From Butyrivibrio sp. FCS014 (GTDB lineage: Bacteria; Bacillota; Clostridia; Lachnospirales; Lachnospiraceae): a DNA stretch of 64,000 nt. Location: positions 186,001 to 250,000 of the forward strand of contig NZ_JAHA01000006.1 in the NCBI RefSeq assembly GCF_000526935.1, read 5' to 3'. Position 1 is the first letter of the stretch; every line of letters begins with the position of its first letter. The notes below the pieces were generated by a model. That model had not been told where the DNA came from. It made no database searches and was given only the letters and a program-made list of their open reading frames with translations. A program made the translations under genes and the position numbers. Shown in pieces: positions 1 through 9,729 of this stretch.

Positions 1-1
1 C

Positions 2-256
2 AGATTTACCGATCTGTACAGGGACATCACCATCGCGGCGGTAACCAACAAGAAGATCACCCCGTGGTTCCTGTTTAAGCTCTGGGTAAAAAGGAATTCG
101 GACACCATCATAGGTGTTCTGTTCTGGATAAGCCTTATTCTGGCAGTCATAGCCCTAAGCATAATCATTTCAAGATTCCTGCTTGGAGGTAATTCATGGC
201 TGCGGCTTTTATTTAACACATTCAAGAAGATCGGTACAGAGAGTCTATTGCAGTAG
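2..256 (+). CDS. C-terminal end of a membrane protein (5' truncated by window edge)
   Basis: An open frame enters from the left edge and stops at TAG 254-256, giving the last 84 residues of a protein. It contains one clear transmembrane segment (around IIGVLFWISLILAVIALSII) flanked by basic residues, then a short amphipathic tail. The next gene starts about 17 bases later, so it is probably in the same operon as the envelope block that precedes the injection system. Too little is visible to assign a family. Confidence 0.6.
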   Translation, partial: RFTDLYRDITIAAVTNKKITPWFLFKLWVKRNSDTIIGVLFWISLILAVIALSIIISRFLLGGNSWLRLLFNTFKKIGTESLLQ

Positions 257-273
257 GGAGATGGGACTAAGTG

Positions 274-2712
274 ATGAACAGATTGTCGATGCGAAGCAGG
301 ATAATAATAGTTCTGTATATACTCAGTTTTACCATATCGCTGTTTATCTTTTACTTTCTGATGAGCAGGGTATCCGTTGACGTAGAATGCACGTCCTATT
401 CCGAGTATACGGTGAACGGAGCCGATATCTTTTTTGCCCAGAATGCCAAAGACAAGGGCATTATCTTCAGACTGGACACCAAAGGCAGAGTGTCGAGGAT
501 GTTTGATTCAAGGGATGCCGGCGGGCGTCTCGTCCTTGGCCTTACCTCAAACGGTGAGAACATCTACGGGGTTTTGGGGAACTTCAAGGAAGAGGAGGAT
601 CCAAACGGTAAAGGGATCATTTCAACTCCCGTCTACAGGATCGTTTGCTTTGACAAGAACCTGAAGCTTCAGACTCAGTCCGCAATGTTCTCCATAGACA
701 CCGGAGAGAAGGTTTCAGCGATTTCCGCAGAGGACGGCGGCCTTTATATAACAACAATCACAACCGATGCACTTTCAGCCAAGGTCTATGTGGCTGACTA
801 CGGAATCTTAAAAGACCCCGGGGACGCCGCCTCGGGTGACTTAAGGCTCGATGTGCAGAGAGCCAAGACCGCCACAGGCAGCAGATTCTTTGCGGATGCG
901 GTTTACAGGTCCGGAGACCTCCATGTAAGGACGGACAGGGACGGAGCAACGGGAGTGTTCGAAGTTGACCCTGTTATCAGAAGCGCTGTAAGTTCCTTAA
1001 GGCTTTCAGTGGGACAGCTCTTTGGCCTCTATTCACAGTACATAATCTGGTATATTGCATGCCTTATTGTGTGGTTCATAATCCTCTACCTTCTGGTAAG
1101 GACCCTCACCAACAGAAACAGGTCTTTTTACTACCTGTTCATTGCTGAGGCGCTGGTGTTTGCCATTACTCTTGGAGGAGTGATAGCGGTTTGCACAGGC
1201 TACTATTCAGCCAGGGAAAAAGAGCATTCAAGATTCGCCGTACTGTCTATGATAGGCCTGGAGGACGAGATAAACCTCGGAAACGATATAAATTATGCCG
1301 ACAGCTCTTTTTACGATTCGGCAAGATACAGGCAGCTTAAAAAAGGCATCGTAAATTTTATAAAAAGAGAAGGAAATGCTGACATTTTCTATGACGTATT
1401 CGTATATAACTTAAAAGATGAATATGTATGTGTAAGTGCCAGCGGAAGAAACAGACAGCTCTTATCCGAGATCTACGGACAGGACCTTGGCACGCTGGAT
1501 GAGAGAATATACAGAGGCAATAAATACGCAGCCGTTGATTTTAAGCTTGCAGGACAGGATTACAGAGCAATAGCCGCTACCTTTGATGATCTCAATCCCA
1601 AGTACGCACTGGTGGGGATCATCAATGATACCACAGATCACAAGTCGGTATTCGTGGACAACAGAGCAGTTTTCATCACATTCCTGTGCGCTTTCGCACT
1701 TGCCAGTGCTCTGGTGGTTCTGGCATGGTACCTGCATCTTAGGGACATAACTCTTCTGGAGCATGCCCTTACCGAGACGGCCCTTGGAAGAAGCATGCCG
1801 CAGCGCCCCGTTACCCTTGGAAGTGACATCAAGGACATGTGGGATGCGGTAGCTCAGATACATCAGAAGGTGGACAACATCGAGTACACCAAGATGAGGA
1901 TCCTGGAGGCATATTACAGATTTGCCCCCAAGAATGTAGAGAAGATACTCTCCAGGAAATCCATTGTTGAAGTGGCAAACGGAGATGCGGTAGATGTTTC
2001 AGGAACAATCGGAACCTTTGGAATTGAGCTGAGGGGTCACAACAGAACCGCAAGACTTGATTCCCTGATCGACAGCATCGGTGAGTACCAGAAGGAGCAC
2101 AACACCATAATCATCGGCAAGGCTCCCGATCTTGCCAGGATGCAGGTTCTGTTCATGGAGGATGAAAAAGAGACGGTTCGTTCCTTTGTAAATCTTCTTG
2201 AAGGAAATTCAGACAGTACCCGTGCAACCACCGTTTCCATGGTTTTGTTCTACGACACCTGCAGATTTGCGGTTATCGGAAGCGAGGATGAGGCCACAAC
2301 CTACCTTCGCTCCGCAAACAGGGATCTTATATCCAGGATAAGCATTTTTGCAACAAAGCATAATCTGGACCTTGTAATAACCGAGGATATCAAAGACAGA
2401 GAAAATATCACCTCTCCCCTCAGATTTATCGGCTACGCCGGAGAGGATGCCTACGGAAAGATGGTTAAGCTCTATGAAGTACTTGATGCCTGCCAAAGCG
2501 CAGTAAGAAAGCAGCGTCTGGCAACACTGGACAAGTACAACGAAGCTTTGGAGCTGTTCTACGAGAAGGATTTCTACATTGCAAGAACCAAGTTTTCCGA
2601 TATTCTGAAGGACGCACCGGATGATCTTCTGGTGAAGTTCTATGTATTTGAAAGTGACCGATACCTCAATGAAAGTGCTGAGGGTGACAGTCACAGGATT
2701 TTGGATCTTTAA
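274..2712 (+). CDS. Four-TM protein with a degenerate class III cyclase-like cytoplasmic domain
   Basis: About 812 residues. TM segments lie near residues 10-30, 254-274, 283-309 and 465-487. A large extracytoplasmic region sits between TM1 and TM2 and a second sensor-like loop (about 150 residues) between TM3 and TM4. After TM4 a HAMP-like linker leads to a domain opening with YYRFAPKNVEKIL, which resembles the start of class III nucleotidyl cyclase domains. The usual metal-binding Asp context (FaDirGFT) is replaced by GTFGIELRGH, so catalysis is doubtful. The tail (ALELFYEKDFYIARTKFSDIL) resembles the TPR-like end of many such proteins. ATG 274 is chosen (GGGA at 263-266), with GTG 271 as an alternative. 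It is probably a membrane sensor or scaffold; the cyclase relation is from pattern only. Confidence 0.7.
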   Translation: MNRLSMRSRIIIVLYILSFTISLFIFYFLMSRVSVDVECTSYSEYTVNGADIFFAQNAKDKGIIFRLDTKGRVSRMFDSRDAGGRLVLGLTSNGENIYGVLGNFKEEEDPNGKGIISTPVYRIVCFDKNLKLQTQSAMFSIDTGEKVSAISAEDGGLYITTITTDALSAKVYVADYGILKDPGDAASGDLRLDVQRAKTATGSRFFADAVYRSGDLHVRTDRDGATGVFEVDPVIRSAVSSLRLSVGQLFGLYSQYIIWYIACLIVWFIILYLLVRTLTNRNRSFYYLFIAEALVFAITLGGVIAVCTGYYSAREKEHSRFAVLSMIGLEDEINLGNDINYADSSFYDSARYRQLKKGIVNFIKREGNADIFYDVFVYNLKDEYVCVSASGRNRQLLSEIYGQDLGTLDERIYRGNKYAAVDFKLAGQDYRAIAATFDDLNPKYALVGIINDTTDHKSVFVDNRAVFITFLCAFALASALVVLAWYLHLRDITLLEHALTETALGRSMPQRPVTLGSDIKDMWDAVAQIHQKVDNIEYTKMRILEAYYRFAPKNVEKILSRKSIVEVANGDAVDVSGTIGTFGIELRGHNRTARLDSLIDSIGEYQKEHNTIIIGKAPDLARMQVLFMEDEKETVRSFVNLLEGNSDSTRATTVSMVLFYDTCRFAVIGSEDEATTYLRSANRDLISRISIFATKHNLDLVITEDIKDRENITSPLRFIGYAGEDAYGKMVKLYEVLDACQSAVRKQRLATLDKYNEALELFYEKDFYIARTKFSDILKDAPDDLLVKFYVFESDRYLNESAEGDSHRILDL

Positions 2713-2727
2713 TCGGAGGATTGACTT

Positions 2728-3963
2728 ATGGGCGGAGGCGACTTGCTCAATATTCTGATACAGACTATCAAGTCCAGAATGACCGGGCTTGTTACAAAGT
2801 TTAAGCTCTATACAAACTGGAACTTCATAAAGACCAAGATAGTTGCAAAGATCAGAGATTTCTTTGCCAGTCTCCTCAGAGTCAAGCCCAGAAACAAGGA
2901 TGATTACTATACCATCGGCAACTGGATGCTCTCAAAGAGACTCCTGTACGCACTGGTGATCATCGTGGGTGTTGTAAGTATCTGGTACATCTCATCGGAG
3001 ACCTCACTTTTTAAGAAGTTTTCGGCAGACGGAGTTACCACCTACAAGTACAACTCCGTAAGACTTCGCACAGCGAAGGGACATGTAAGGATCACAGGAA
3101 AGAGCGGCTATCTTGCCTATGACGGAAATGTTGAAAAGGGATATGTGACCGGAAGCGGGACCCTGTTTAGCAAAGAGGGAAACGTTGTTTACACCGGAAA
3201 CTTTGACCGAAATAAATATGAAGGACAGGGCGTTCTGAATTTTGAAAGCGGAGCACAGAAATACAAAGGTTCTTTCCACGAAAACCTCTTTGAGGGAAAC
3301 GGAATCCTGTACAGGGAAGACGGAACCTCTGAGTATGACGGAGAGTTTGCTCAGGGCAAAAAGAACGGTACGGGCGTTCTCTATGATACAGGTGAGAATG
3401 TGATCTACAGCGGAACCTTTGCCGCCGATGAGATTGTTTTTTCCGAGCTCTTGGGAAAGAGCGTTCAGGAGGTGTCAGATGCCTACAAGGGACACAGGAC
3501 CTTATATACAACCACTACAGAGTCGGTTGCGGTAATGGACGCAGTAGGGGCTTTGTACCACGCCGAGGCTGATGCGGAAGCTCTGGATGACGAGGAGAAG
3601 GTGGACAGCGTATATGTCCTCTCAAATTCTTTTCCCTACGGAAATGAGAGCATGGACAGCTTAGAGGAGCTGGAGGAAGTATTCGGAGCCCCGGTTTACG
3701 AGGGAAACTCCAATGTAATCCTTCCGGAAGCCATAGCCATCAACAAGATGAACGAGTCCGAAACAATCCTTTCAGGAAGGGTTGATATGGATATAGATCA
3801 GACCTTCTCGGATGTAGCCGAGGTAAAGAGCTTTGACAGAGACTATGTTGTATACATCTATTCCTTCCAGAGGGGTGATGTGCTTTACAACTTCGTAACA
3901 CCGGGAGCTGATCGGAACTTTGAATTTTATTACATAACGGGTGCAGGAGATGAAAGTGCTTGA
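2728..3963 (+). CDS. TM-anchored MORN-repeat protein
   Basis: 411 residues. A basic N-terminal cytoplasmic part of about 70 residues is followed by one TM segment (LLYALVIIVGVVSIWYI, about residues 72-88). An extracytoplasmic stretch of about five MORN-like repeats follows at roughly 130-237, of the form YxGxFxxxxxxGxGxLxxxxG. The C-terminal third is mixed and acidic, with no family I recognise. MORN repeats form elongated beta-hairpin arrays used as scaffolds or membrane-proximal binding surfaces. A good RBS (CGGAGGA, 2714-2720) precedes ATG 2728. The stop overlaps the next gene by a few codons, so the two are probably translationally coupled. Confidence 0.75.
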   Translation: MGGGDLLNILIQTIKSRMTGLVTKFKLYTNWNFIKTKIVAKIRDFFASLLRVKPRNKDDYYTIGNWMLSKRLLYALVIIVGVVSIWYISSETSLFKKFSADGVTTYKYNSVRLRTAKGHVRITGKSGYLAYDGNVEKGYVTGSGTLFSKEGNVVYTGNFDRNKYEGQGVLNFESGAQKYKGSFHENLFEGNGILYREDGTSEYDGEFAQGKKNGTGVLYDTGENVIYSGTFAADEIVFSELLGKSVQEVSDAYKGHRTLYTTTTESVAVMDAVGALYHAEADAEALDDEEKVDSVYVLSNSFPYGNESMDSLEELEEVFGAPVYEGNSNVILPEAIAINKMNESETILSGRVDMDIDQTFSDVAEVKSFDRDYVVYIYSFQRGDVLYNFVTPGADRNFEFYYITGAGDESA

Positions 3964-6016
3964 GTTTAATTCAAAACTCAATATGGGAAAAAGAGCCGTG
4001 GCAGTCCTTGCCATAGCTTTGATGATCGCGCCTGTTTTTGCGCCTTATGGTGTTCAGGCAGCGGTACCCGCCAGAAAGAAGCTCACCCTTGATGCCTGCC
4101 GGGCTCTGGCCGTTCAGAATTCAACAGAGTATGATTCGGCTGAGATAGCGGTGGAAAGCAAACAGGCGGCCTATGAGAGCGCGGTTAAGTCCCTGGCACT
4201 CAAAGAAAAGAGCATGAAGCAGTTCAGATGGTCTCCGCTTCTTAGTTTTAAATTTCCCACAGAGCCCAATCTGGCTGAGGCATCCGAATTCCAGTACAAG
4301 CCCACAGCTCTTTCCTACGAGATCAGAGTGGCGCAGCACAAGGTTCAGGACAAGATATTTGCCATCAATGAAAAAGTCAACAATCTGTACCTGGAAATAG
4401 TGGTACTTCAGGACACAATAGCCTTTAACGAAAAGAGACTTGAATCCACCAAAGAGGGACTGGCCCAGAATCAGGCAAGACTGAGGCTTGGGCAGGCTAA
4501 CAAGGCAGATGTTGAAAAGCTTGAAAAGAAGGTGGAGTCCCTGAACAACAAGGTGGCCTCCGACAGAAGAACCCTGGAAGCGGATTTAAAGAAGATGTCC
4601 AAAATGGTGGGCTTTGACGTATCGACCATGTACATCTTTGAAAAGCCCTACCTTGAAGCGACAATAGAGCGTTCCATGCTGGATGCGCTTATAGAATATA
4701 CAGAAGACAGAGATGAGACCTATTACGAGGCCTGTGTGGCAGAAACCACAGCAAGGATTGAGCTTACCACCAATGCCAAACTTATGAAGAAGCATTACGG
4801 CGGCGATTACAACATGATCGAGTCCTATGTAAGCGCAGCACTGGCCGGCGGTGATGTTAACAAAAAGGCTTTTTCCAAGCAGTACAAGGCCTTCCTTACC
4901 AAGATAGACAGCTACTGGAAGGGTAAGAAAAGGATCTGCCTTTTCATTAAACTCCCCAAACTCTGGTTTAAGGGAGATATGGACGGAACCAGATATATAG
5001 AGGATGACCCCACGGTACTTCAGAGCAACGTTCTTGATTACGCTCAGGCGGTAAACGACAAGAAGGGCGCTCAGGAAGACCTGGATCAGAGCGTTATTGA
5101 TACCTTTAACAACTACATATCCGTCAGGAACTCCTACAAACAGTATCTTACGGATGTGGCGGTCGCTGAGGAAAACCTCAAAAAGGACGCCTTAAGGAAC
5201 AGAAAAGGGGAGCTTTCCTTTGACGAATATGATTCAGCAATGGAGAGCTATGAGGAACTCCAGAACAACATGCTGGATTCCATGAAGCTTTACACCAACA
5301 CACTGTTTGCTTTTGACAGACTTACCTGCGGCGGTATCAGTGCTCTTCTTTCCGGTACCGATGCAGATATGCACACCGCGGTTGTAGGTGAAAGCTATAT
5401 CGAAGAGAATACCGCAGAGGCTTATTACACACTTCGCCCCATTGTTCAGAAGCAGGAATTTGAGCTGACCCTTCAGATACCTGAGGATTTTGATATTTCC
5501 ATCAGCGATTATGAGCTGTGGGTCAACAATCAGATGGTTGGTTCAAGAACACCGGCAGATAAGAAGCTAAGGCACCTGATGCTGACCTTCGACGCGGTGG
5601 AAGAGGCCAAGATAAGACTATACGACGGTGATGATTTTGTCGACGACTGTGAGATAGATCCAAGCGTTGAATCGGGACCATTAAAGATCAGAACAGGATT
5701 TGAGATAAAAAGAGACCTTCCCGGACAGATCGGAAGCTATGAGATAAGCCAGAACGAATCTACCGGAATGGTAGAACTTAAATTCACCATGAACAGTGAA
5801 GGAATAGAGGCAGCTTCCTTCAAGATCAAGACCGAGGACGGAAAGACACTTGGCAAAGATGAATTAACTCCTATTGATAAGAGCCTGGTATATATAGAAC
5901 TTCTGATGACATCCGTGGATGATCTTAAGATCGAGTTCTATGACGAAGCAGGAGAGCTTTGGGAGACGGCAAGATTTGATTCGGCAAACTCCGCAGTTAT
6001 TCGAGAGGATGAGTAG
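3950..6016 (+). CDS. Secreted TolC/OEP-like coiled-coil protein
   Basis: About 688 residues. The N-terminus has a signal peptide (hydrophobic run AVLAIALMIAPVFAPYGVQA). The mature part opens LTLDACRALAVQNS, the classic start of the outer membrane efflux (TolC/OEP) fold, and long helical segments appear twice as in TolC's two repeats (about 35-210 and 350-450). The last 230 residues are a beta-rich extension not typical of TolC. TolC-like proteins are known from Gram-negative trans-envelope channels, so in a Gram-positive the coiled coil may instead form a wall-spanning support. The start is uncertain: GTG 3941, ATG 3950 (overlapping the upstream stop at 3961-3963) or ATG 3983. It ends two bases before the next gene. 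Confidence 0.7.
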   Translation: MKVLEFNSKLNMGKRAVAVLAIALMIAPVFAPYGVQAAVPARKKLTLDACRALAVQNSTEYDSAEIAVESKQAAYESAVKSLALKEKSMKQFRWSPLLSFKFPTEPNLAEASEFQYKPTALSYEIRVAQHKVQDKIFAINEKVNNLYLEIVVLQDTIAFNEKRLESTKEGLAQNQARLRLGQANKADVEKLEKKVESLNNKVASDRRTLEADLKKMSKMVGFDVSTMYIFEKPYLEATIERSMLDALIEYTEDRDETYYEACVAETTARIELTTNAKLMKKHYGGDYNMIESYVSAALAGGDVNKKAFSKQYKAFLTKIDSYWKGKKRICLFIKLPKLWFKGDMDGTRYIEDDPTVLQSNVLDYAQAVNDKKGAQEDLDQSVIDTFNNYISVRNSYKQYLTDVAVAEENLKKDALRNRKGELSFDEYDSAMESYEELQNNMLDSMKLYTNTLFAFDRLTCGGISALLSGTDADMHTAVVGESYIEENTAEAYYTLRPIVQKQEFELTLQIPEDFDISISDYELWVNNQMVGSRTPADKKLRHLMLTFDAVEEAKIRLYDGDDFVDDCEIDPSVESGPLKIRTGFEIKRDLPGQIGSYEISQNESTGMVELKFTMNSEGIEAASFKIKTEDGKTLGKDELTPIDKSLVYIELLMTSVDDLKIEFYDEAGELWETARFDSANSAVIREDE

Positions 6017-6018
6017 TA

Positions 6019-9000
6019 ATGAAGTTTTCTAAACAGATTTCGGAAAAGTTCATAAAGAGGCTGCTGGCCATGGTACTTACGGCAGCAGTGCTGGCTGTGG
6101 TCTTTGGTAAGAGCCTGCCCACCAGGGCGCTCTTCGATCCGGATAAAGCCATTACTTATCAGACCTTTGCGTCAAGGACCACTGTTGAGAATTCAGTTCT
6201 TTTCATAGGAACCTATATCGTCCACAAGGATGCCCTTACCGACGATATCTATGAGAAGGCAAAAGAATCTGCGGCTCAGTCGGCACAGGAGAATATCTAT
6301 TATAAATCCGAACTTGCTGACGGTCAGTGGTTTGAGATTGGAAACATAGATAACGGTATCAAGGGAATCTCCACAGACGGACTTCCCGAGAGTATAGATA
6401 CCATCAATCCTCTGTACGTAACCTACTACGTCGGAGCCGACGGCATCATGAAGGACGCCAAGACCATGGCAGGGGTAAATCCCTTTGATGTGCCTGACCC
6501 TTACGATCTGTCGGGACTTCCGGAGCTGGATCCCATCAGAAGTCAGTACACCATGTCCAGTGCCAGCTCAATATCTCAGGAGGACTTCCTGGAGAATAAG
6601 AGCTCCAAGGATACAGGCAATATCAGAAGTGATGTTTACTATTATCAGCTGCTTTCAACCTTCTTTGCCCTGGACCTCAGAGATGCCGATACCAACAGAT
6701 GTGACGATACACTGGCCAGGCTGAATTCGGCTTATATAGCACTTAAAGCAGCAGGACAGGATGAAGAGGCCGCCATTGTCTATGACCTCATGAGCAAGGT
6801 GGATGCAAGAAGAAGGCTTCTTATCATGGAAAGGCTCTCAGAGCTTGATGATAACCTTCTTAGCAAGCTTCTTGATCTTTCCAGCGGCTCCTACTATACA
6901 CCTTACGGAAACTTTAAGGACTCCTCATCTGAAGCGGACCTGTCATCCCAACCCGATTATCAGGTAGAGCTTGAGGATTCCCTTAAGCACGACTTTGCTT
7001 CATCCACTAACAGCGCCAGTGCCTTTGTGGATGCATGGTTGAGATCTCTTGGAATAACAACATCCTCCAGTGGATGGTGGACGGTTCTTGATCAGTATGA
7101 ACTGGATAAGAACACAAGACGTGACGAGGCCAACGAAGACAATGATGACTTTGTTCCGGATCTGTCCCCTTCAGAGTATCCCTTCGCAGTAGACGCAGCT
7201 ATGGTGGATGCCATCGGACAGGCAATGGGTAAGTGTGCTGACAGTGCAAATACCTACAGGGGCAAGGCTTTAGTTGATACAGACGATCTTTTGGGGCATG
7301 TGATCTACGATTACAGTACACAGGTAATTGACCAGACTACATCCGCAGGTGTTGGCGGCCCTATAGATTTCCTCAAGCACGCCACCAACATCAAGGAAGA
7401 CATAATAAGCGACAAGGAAGGAGAGAGGAACCTTCTTTCATCTTCACTTCTTCCAATGGCAACAAGCAGATATCAGACTTCAGCTCAGGCGGGAGCAGGT
7501 CCCGAGTATGCGGCAGCTTCTTCCGAGGGAGCAAAGAAAAACGCTCTGGAACAGCAAAAGACCGATGAGGAAGTCGACAGGGCAATGATGCAGTATCTCA
7601 TCGAGGCATACCGCCAGAGAACTGATGCCGCAGATGCCCTTGCCTATGTAAAAGAGAAAACGGCGGAAGCGGAAGGCTGGCTTGACAGCATACCTTCCGA
7701 CGAGTATAAGACCTATTCCACATCTTCCGTTCAGGCCTTTATATCCTGGCTTAAGGAAGAAGCGGATAAGATAGTTGATTCCGATGATTCACTGAAATCA
7801 AAGCTGGATGAGCTCCTTGAAAAGAAGGAAGAACTTCAGGAAAAGAGAGACAACTGCCTTGATAACAATGACCTTGCCGGTGCAGCCAAGTACGATGCGC
7901 TTATAGCGGCGGTTGATCAGGATATAGACCGTGAAGCAAACGGTATCCTGGCGATGGGCCTGGGAGATGATACCTCAGGCGGAGCCGGAGGTTCAGGCTC
8001 AGGCAGTGGCTCAGGAAGCGGCTCGGGATCAGGAGCAGGCGGAGCAGGTGGCTCGGGAAGCGGCTTGGGATCAGGAGCAGGCGGAGCCGGAGGTTCAGGC
8101 TCAGGAAGCGGCTCAGGATCAGGAGCAGGCGGAGCCGGAGGTTCAGGCTCAGGCAGTGGCTCAGGAAGCGGCTTGGGATCAGGAGCAGGCGGAGCCGGAG
8201 GTTCAGGCTCAGGCAGTGGCTCAGGAAGCGGTTCAGGATCAGGAGCAGGTGGCTCAGGCAGCGGTTCAGGCTCGGGAACGGGCGGAGCCGGTGGTACAGG
8301 CACAGGAACCGGAAGCGGTTCAGGTTCCGGAAGTGATCTTGATAAGATGACAGACAAACTGGTTGATAAGGCACTTGCAAAACTTGCCGATGACCAGAAT
8401 GCAGATCTTTCAGGAATTGCCGATGCTCTGGCAGGGGTCGGAGCAGAGGAGGAACTGGATGAGCTAATGAAAAAGGCAGCCGATTCCGGAGCTTCTGCAA
8501 GTACACTTGCAGGAATAAAGGCAGCTAAGGATTCCCTTAATGAAGACAAGGCAAATCCCGATTCGGATGCTCTTTTGGCTCAACTTGAATCTCTCTTCGG
8601 AAAGAGCCTTGACGATATGGACGAGAATGAACTGGCAGTGGCAGGAGCCACAGTATCAAGACTCTCCAGAATGGGAATTGTTCCCGCCGAATCTCTTACC
8701 AAGAAGATAGTAAACAAGCTGGTAGCTACAAATAACAAGTTTACATATTCACAGTACACACAGAGCAAATCCGTAGAATACATCAATATGGAAACCATTT
8801 CCAACTGCACGGATTACAGATATTTCTACGATGATTCAAAGGCTACAGCCACAATGACCAAGGGATCCAGAATATATATCTTCAAGCGGGGATCCGATCA
8901 GATGTACAAACAGAGCACAGACTCTGAGGCTGAGAAAATGGCCAATAAGATAGTCTACTCCGGAAGAGTATATATTTCGGAGGACGATGCTCAGACCTAC

Positions 9001-9117
9001 TTCGGATGCGAAGCGGAATACGCATACAAGACAGATTATGCGATATGTCTTACAGCCCCCAAGCAGACGGCAGTAGAAGAATACACAGAAGCACTTTCAG
9101 ATTTCTTCAAAGAATAG
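6019..9117 (+). CDS. Large secreted protein with internal Gly/Ser-rich tract
   Basis: 1032 residues. A signal peptide or N-terminal anchor ([16 protein letters not shown]) is followed by a soluble N-terminal domain of about 600 residues with no family I recognise, then a helical charged stretch (about 580-650). Residues about 654-772 are almost pure Gly/Ser/Ala. The C-terminal domain of about 260 residues begins [17 protein letters not shown]. It starts two bases after the TolC-like gene's stop and ends 11 bases before the DUF4255 tail gene, so it is part of the same unit. The low-complexity tract looks like a flexible spacer between two folded parts. Function unknown; possibly a surface or wall element of the injection system. 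Confidence 0.75.
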   Translation: MKFSKQISEKFIKRLLAMVLTAAVLAVVFGKSLPTRALFDPDKAITYQTFASRTTVENSVLFIGTYIVHKDALTDDIYEKAKESAAQSAQENIYYKSELADGQWFEIGNIDNGIKGISTDGLPESIDTINPLYVTYYVGADGIMKDAKTMAGVNPFDVPDPYDLSGLPELDPIRSQYTMSSASSISQEDFLENKSSKDTGNIRSDVYYYQLLSTFFALDLRDADTNRCDDTLARLNSAYIALKAAGQDEEAAIVYDLMSKVDARRRLLIMERLSELDDNLLSKLLDLSSGSYYTPYGNFKDSSSEADLSSQPDYQVELEDSLKHDFASSTNSASAFVDAWLRSLGITTSSSGWWTVLDQYELDKNTRRDEANEDNDDFVPDLSPSEYPFAVDAAMVDAIGQAMGKCADSANTYRGKALVDTDDLLGHVIYDYSTQVIDQTTSAGVGGPIDFLKHATNIKEDIISDKEGERNLLSSSLLPMATSRYQTSAQAGAGPEYAAASSEGAKKNALEQQKTDEEVDRAMMQYLIEAYRQRTDAADALAYVKEKTAEAEGWLDSIPSDEYKTYSTSSVQAFISWLKEEADKIVDSDDSLKSKLDELLEKKEELQEKRDNCLDNNDLAGAAKYDALIAAVDQDIDREANGILAMGLGDDTSGGAGGSGSGSGSGSGSGSGAGGAGGSGSGLGSGAGGAGGSGSGSGSGSGAGGAGGSGSGSGSGSGLGSGAGGAGGSGSGSGSGSGSGSGAGGSGSGSGSGTGGAGGTGTGTGSGSGSGSDLDKMTDKLVDKALAKLADDQNADLSGIADALAGVGAEEELDELMKKAADSGASASTLAGIKAAKDSLNEDKANPDSDALLAQLESLFGKSLDDMDENELAVAGATVSRLSRMGIVPAESLTKKIVNKLVATNNKFTYSQYTQSKSVEYINMETISNCTDYRYFYDDSKATATMTKGSRIYIFKRGSDQMYKQSTDSEAEKMANKIVYSGRVYISEDDAQTYFGCEAEYAYKTDYAICLTAPKQTAVEEYTEALSDFFKE
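7975..8334 (+). repeat. Gly/Ser coding tandem repeat inside the large secreted gene
   Basis: Imperfect tandem units of 6-15 bases built on GGCTCAGGAAGC- and GGAGCAGGCGGA-like words encode alternating GSGSGS and GAGGAGG blocks. Several 45-60 base blocks are nearly identical (for example around 8080-8130 and 8180-8240), which suggests expansion by slippage or recombination. No stop or frame break occurs. Confidence 0.9.
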
Positions 9118-9128
9118 AGGAAAGAGAA

Positions 9129-9719
9129 ATGGCAGAATATCCGATTATATCAGACGTAAGTCAGTTTATTGTAGAGACACTGCGAAAGAAAATGTGCCCG
9201 GAACCGATACCTTCACCTAACAACATCGAGGTATCTTCTCCCCTTTCGCAGGACGTTGACTACCTCGTAGGAGTTTATCTCTACGACATCAGAGAAGATG
9301 TCGAGGTAACAGGCCCCAGATACATTCAGAAGGGCAGGGCACAGATTACCAAACCGCCAAGACCATATGCTCTATACTATATGGTTTTTATCAACGGATC
9401 AGGCCAGATGGGCCTAAAAGATCTGGATATGCAAAAAATCATTGGGAAAATAGCGCAGATAGTGAACGATAACAGTTCCGTCCTTCCCAATGAGCTCCAA
9501 ACCTGGCTCGATACGCAGGAACCTCCGATAGTACTGTCTCAGGCGAAGATAAGTCTGGAGGAAAAGGTAAGGGTGTGGCAGGCCATCAACAAGCCATATC
9601 AGATGAGTCTGTTTTACAGGGCGGCTCCCGTATACCTGTCCAGCGCAGAGACCATCGATACACCTCGTGTATCCGATGCGAGCTTCGAAATTGGAGTAAC
9701 AGGTGAAGAAAGGGGGTAA
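9129..9719 (+). CDS. DUF4255 / Pvc16-like tail terminator protein of the contractile injection system
   Basis: 196 residues from ATG 9129; the open frame extends further upstream but overlaps the previous gene, and AGAGGAAAG just before 9129 is a good RBS. The pattern matches the DUF4255 (Pvc16/Afp16 N-terminal) family: an early DVSQFIVETLRK helix, a central LVGVYLYDIRED strand pair, PPRPYALYYMVF, then a helical half with LQTWLD and LSQAKISLEEKVRVW and the LSLFYRAAPVYL-type end (here MSLFYRAAPVYL). Members cap sheath and tube at the distal end of extracellular CIS particles. It opens the structural gene block. Confidence 0.9.
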   Translation: MAEYPIISDVSQFIVETLRKKMCPEPIPSPNNIEVSSPLSQDVDYLVGVYLYDIREDVEVTGPRYIQKGRAQITKPPRPYALYYMVFINGSGQMGLKDLDMQKIIGKIAQIVNDNSSVLPNELQTWLDTQEPPIVLSQAKISLEEKVRVWQAINKPYQMSLFYRAAPVYLSSAETIDTPRVSDASFEIGVTGEERG

Positions 9720-9729
9720 AAACTAAAAA

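Noticed and set aside
7917..8549. Pro/Glu-rich antisense open frames opposite the Gly/Ser tract
   Set aside because: They arise from the complement of the Gly/Ser repeat codons and have no start signals.
9006..9128. N-terminal extension of the DUF4255 gene
   Set aside because: It overlaps the previous gene in another frame; ATG 9129 has the RBS and the family-typical N-terminus.
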